Made by a program: the position numbers and the translations under genes. Under the pieces are notes generated by a model. It saw only the letters and a program-made list of their open reading frames with translations. It was not told the DNA's origin and did not search any database. From Methylomonas sp. (lineage in GTDB: Bacteria; Pseudomonadota; Gammaproteobacteria; Methylococcales; Methylomonadaceae), in assembly GCA_028688235.1 (NCBI GenBank), contig JAQTYP010000253.1, forward strand, positions 1 to 5,693: a stretch of DNA of 5,693 bases, written 5' to 3'. This document shows, in pieces, positions 5,331 to 5,693 of this stretch (position 1 is the first letter of the stretch; each line of letters begins with the position of its first letter).

Positions 5331-5693
5331 TTATCCCTTCTGAGCCCGAGATTCCGTCCAACCCCGTAATTCCTGTTTGTGGGTAAGGATCTCCAGGCCT
5401 GTGTCCAGGTAATGCCGGTAACGCTGTCTGCCGGCCTGTTTGCTTTCTTCGCTGTCATCCAGGATTTCGATGATGCGTTCCGTCGGGGCGTGGGCAGGCG
5501 GAAAATGCCTGGATAAATTGACGACGACGTTCCGCCAGTCGGCGGGAATGTCTGGCCCGCCGATCAGTATGGTATTTTTGTAAGCCGGTAGCGTGTCTTG
5601 GTAACGTTGGTGAGGTACGAAACTGCCGGCTCGAAAAGTCCACAACAGCTTGTCGATTTCATCGGCCTGCGCGCCGTCGTCGCTGAGCACATA
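5331..5693 (-). CDS. holC: DNA polymerase III subunit chi, C-terminal part (5' end outside window)
   Basis: The frame is open through the right window edge; 120 C-terminal residues are present and the N-terminal start lies beyond base 5693. Chi binds psi in the clamp-loader complex of the replicase and contacts single-strand DNA-binding protein at the fork. Family features visible are the sequence ADEIDKLLWTF followed by GSFVPHQ, a match to the LDEALW...SFVPH region of E. coli HolC. Further on come ILIGG, a VNLS strand followed by a Phe/Pro turn, and an RIIEILDDSEESKQAGRQRYRHY helix matching the VVDFVPYED...ARERYKAYR region. The C-terminus extends some residues past the E. coli end with a polar tail. 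The GTG codon at 5688-5690 could be read as a start but is an internal valine, because the preceding strand and core of the domain would be lost. In many relatives pepA lies just upstream of holC, which would be outside this window. Confidence 0.88.
   Translation of the reverse strand, partial: YVLSDDGAQADEIDKLLWTFRAGSFVPHQRYQDTLPAYKNTILIGGPDIPADWRNVVVNLSRHFPPAHAPTERIIEILDDSEESKQAGRQRYRHYLDTGLEILTHKQELRGWTESRAQKG

Noticed and set aside
1..5693. CRISPR array, tRNA, rRNA, integrase or transposase
   Set aside because: No regularly spaced repeats, tRNA-like cloverleaf, rRNA sequence or recombinase motif was seen on either strand.

Overview
The window is a piece of a gammaproteobacterial chromosome. 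Four ordinary house-keeping or host genes (hldE, ubiA, a secreted pentapeptide-repeat gene, holC) surround a two-gene block of different character. HldE (ADP-heptose synthesis for LPS), HolC (Pol III chi) and a UbiA very close to the E. coli type point to Gammaproteobacteria. The codon style and the degenerate REP-like intergenic element would suit a methanotroph such as Methylomonas/Methylobacter, but that genus-level guess is inference only.

Layout. (1) 1-432, plus: the 3' end of hldE, cut by the left window edge. (2) 433-711: AT-rich spacer with an 8-bp hairpin. (3) 712-2933, minus: a two-gene operon, transcribed right to left. First comes an ABC-type AAA ATPase (451 aa, GTG start), then 14 bases later a DUF4435/TOPRIM-like protein (283 aa). 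The pair matches the architecture of PARIS, an abortive-infection anti-phage system whose AriA ATPase holds and releases the AriB toxin nuclease. (4) 2934-3620: a 687-base gene-poor stretch. It holds the likely ariA promoter with an overlapping inverted repeat, degenerate repeat-like DNA, and a REP-like element. (5) 3621-4481, plus: ubiA, 4-hydroxybenzoate polyprenyltransferase of ubiquinone synthesis. (6) 4550-5293, plus: an exported pentapeptide-repeat protein with a strong Shine-Dalgarno. (7) 5331-5693, minus: the C-terminal part of holC, cut by the right edge and convergent with the pentapeptide gene.

The two-gene block is clearly more AT-rich than its neighbours. Hand counts of single 60-base lines give about 42% GC inside it (25/60 at 961-1020 and at 1981-2040), against 63% in hldE (121-180) and 60% in ubiA (3781-3840). 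This supports horizontal acquisition of a small defence cargo between hldE and ubiA. No integrase, transposase or clear target-site duplication is visible. The system most worth attention is this PARIS-like module. It belongs to a described class, so any novelty would lie in its sequence divergence, host range, trigger or target.
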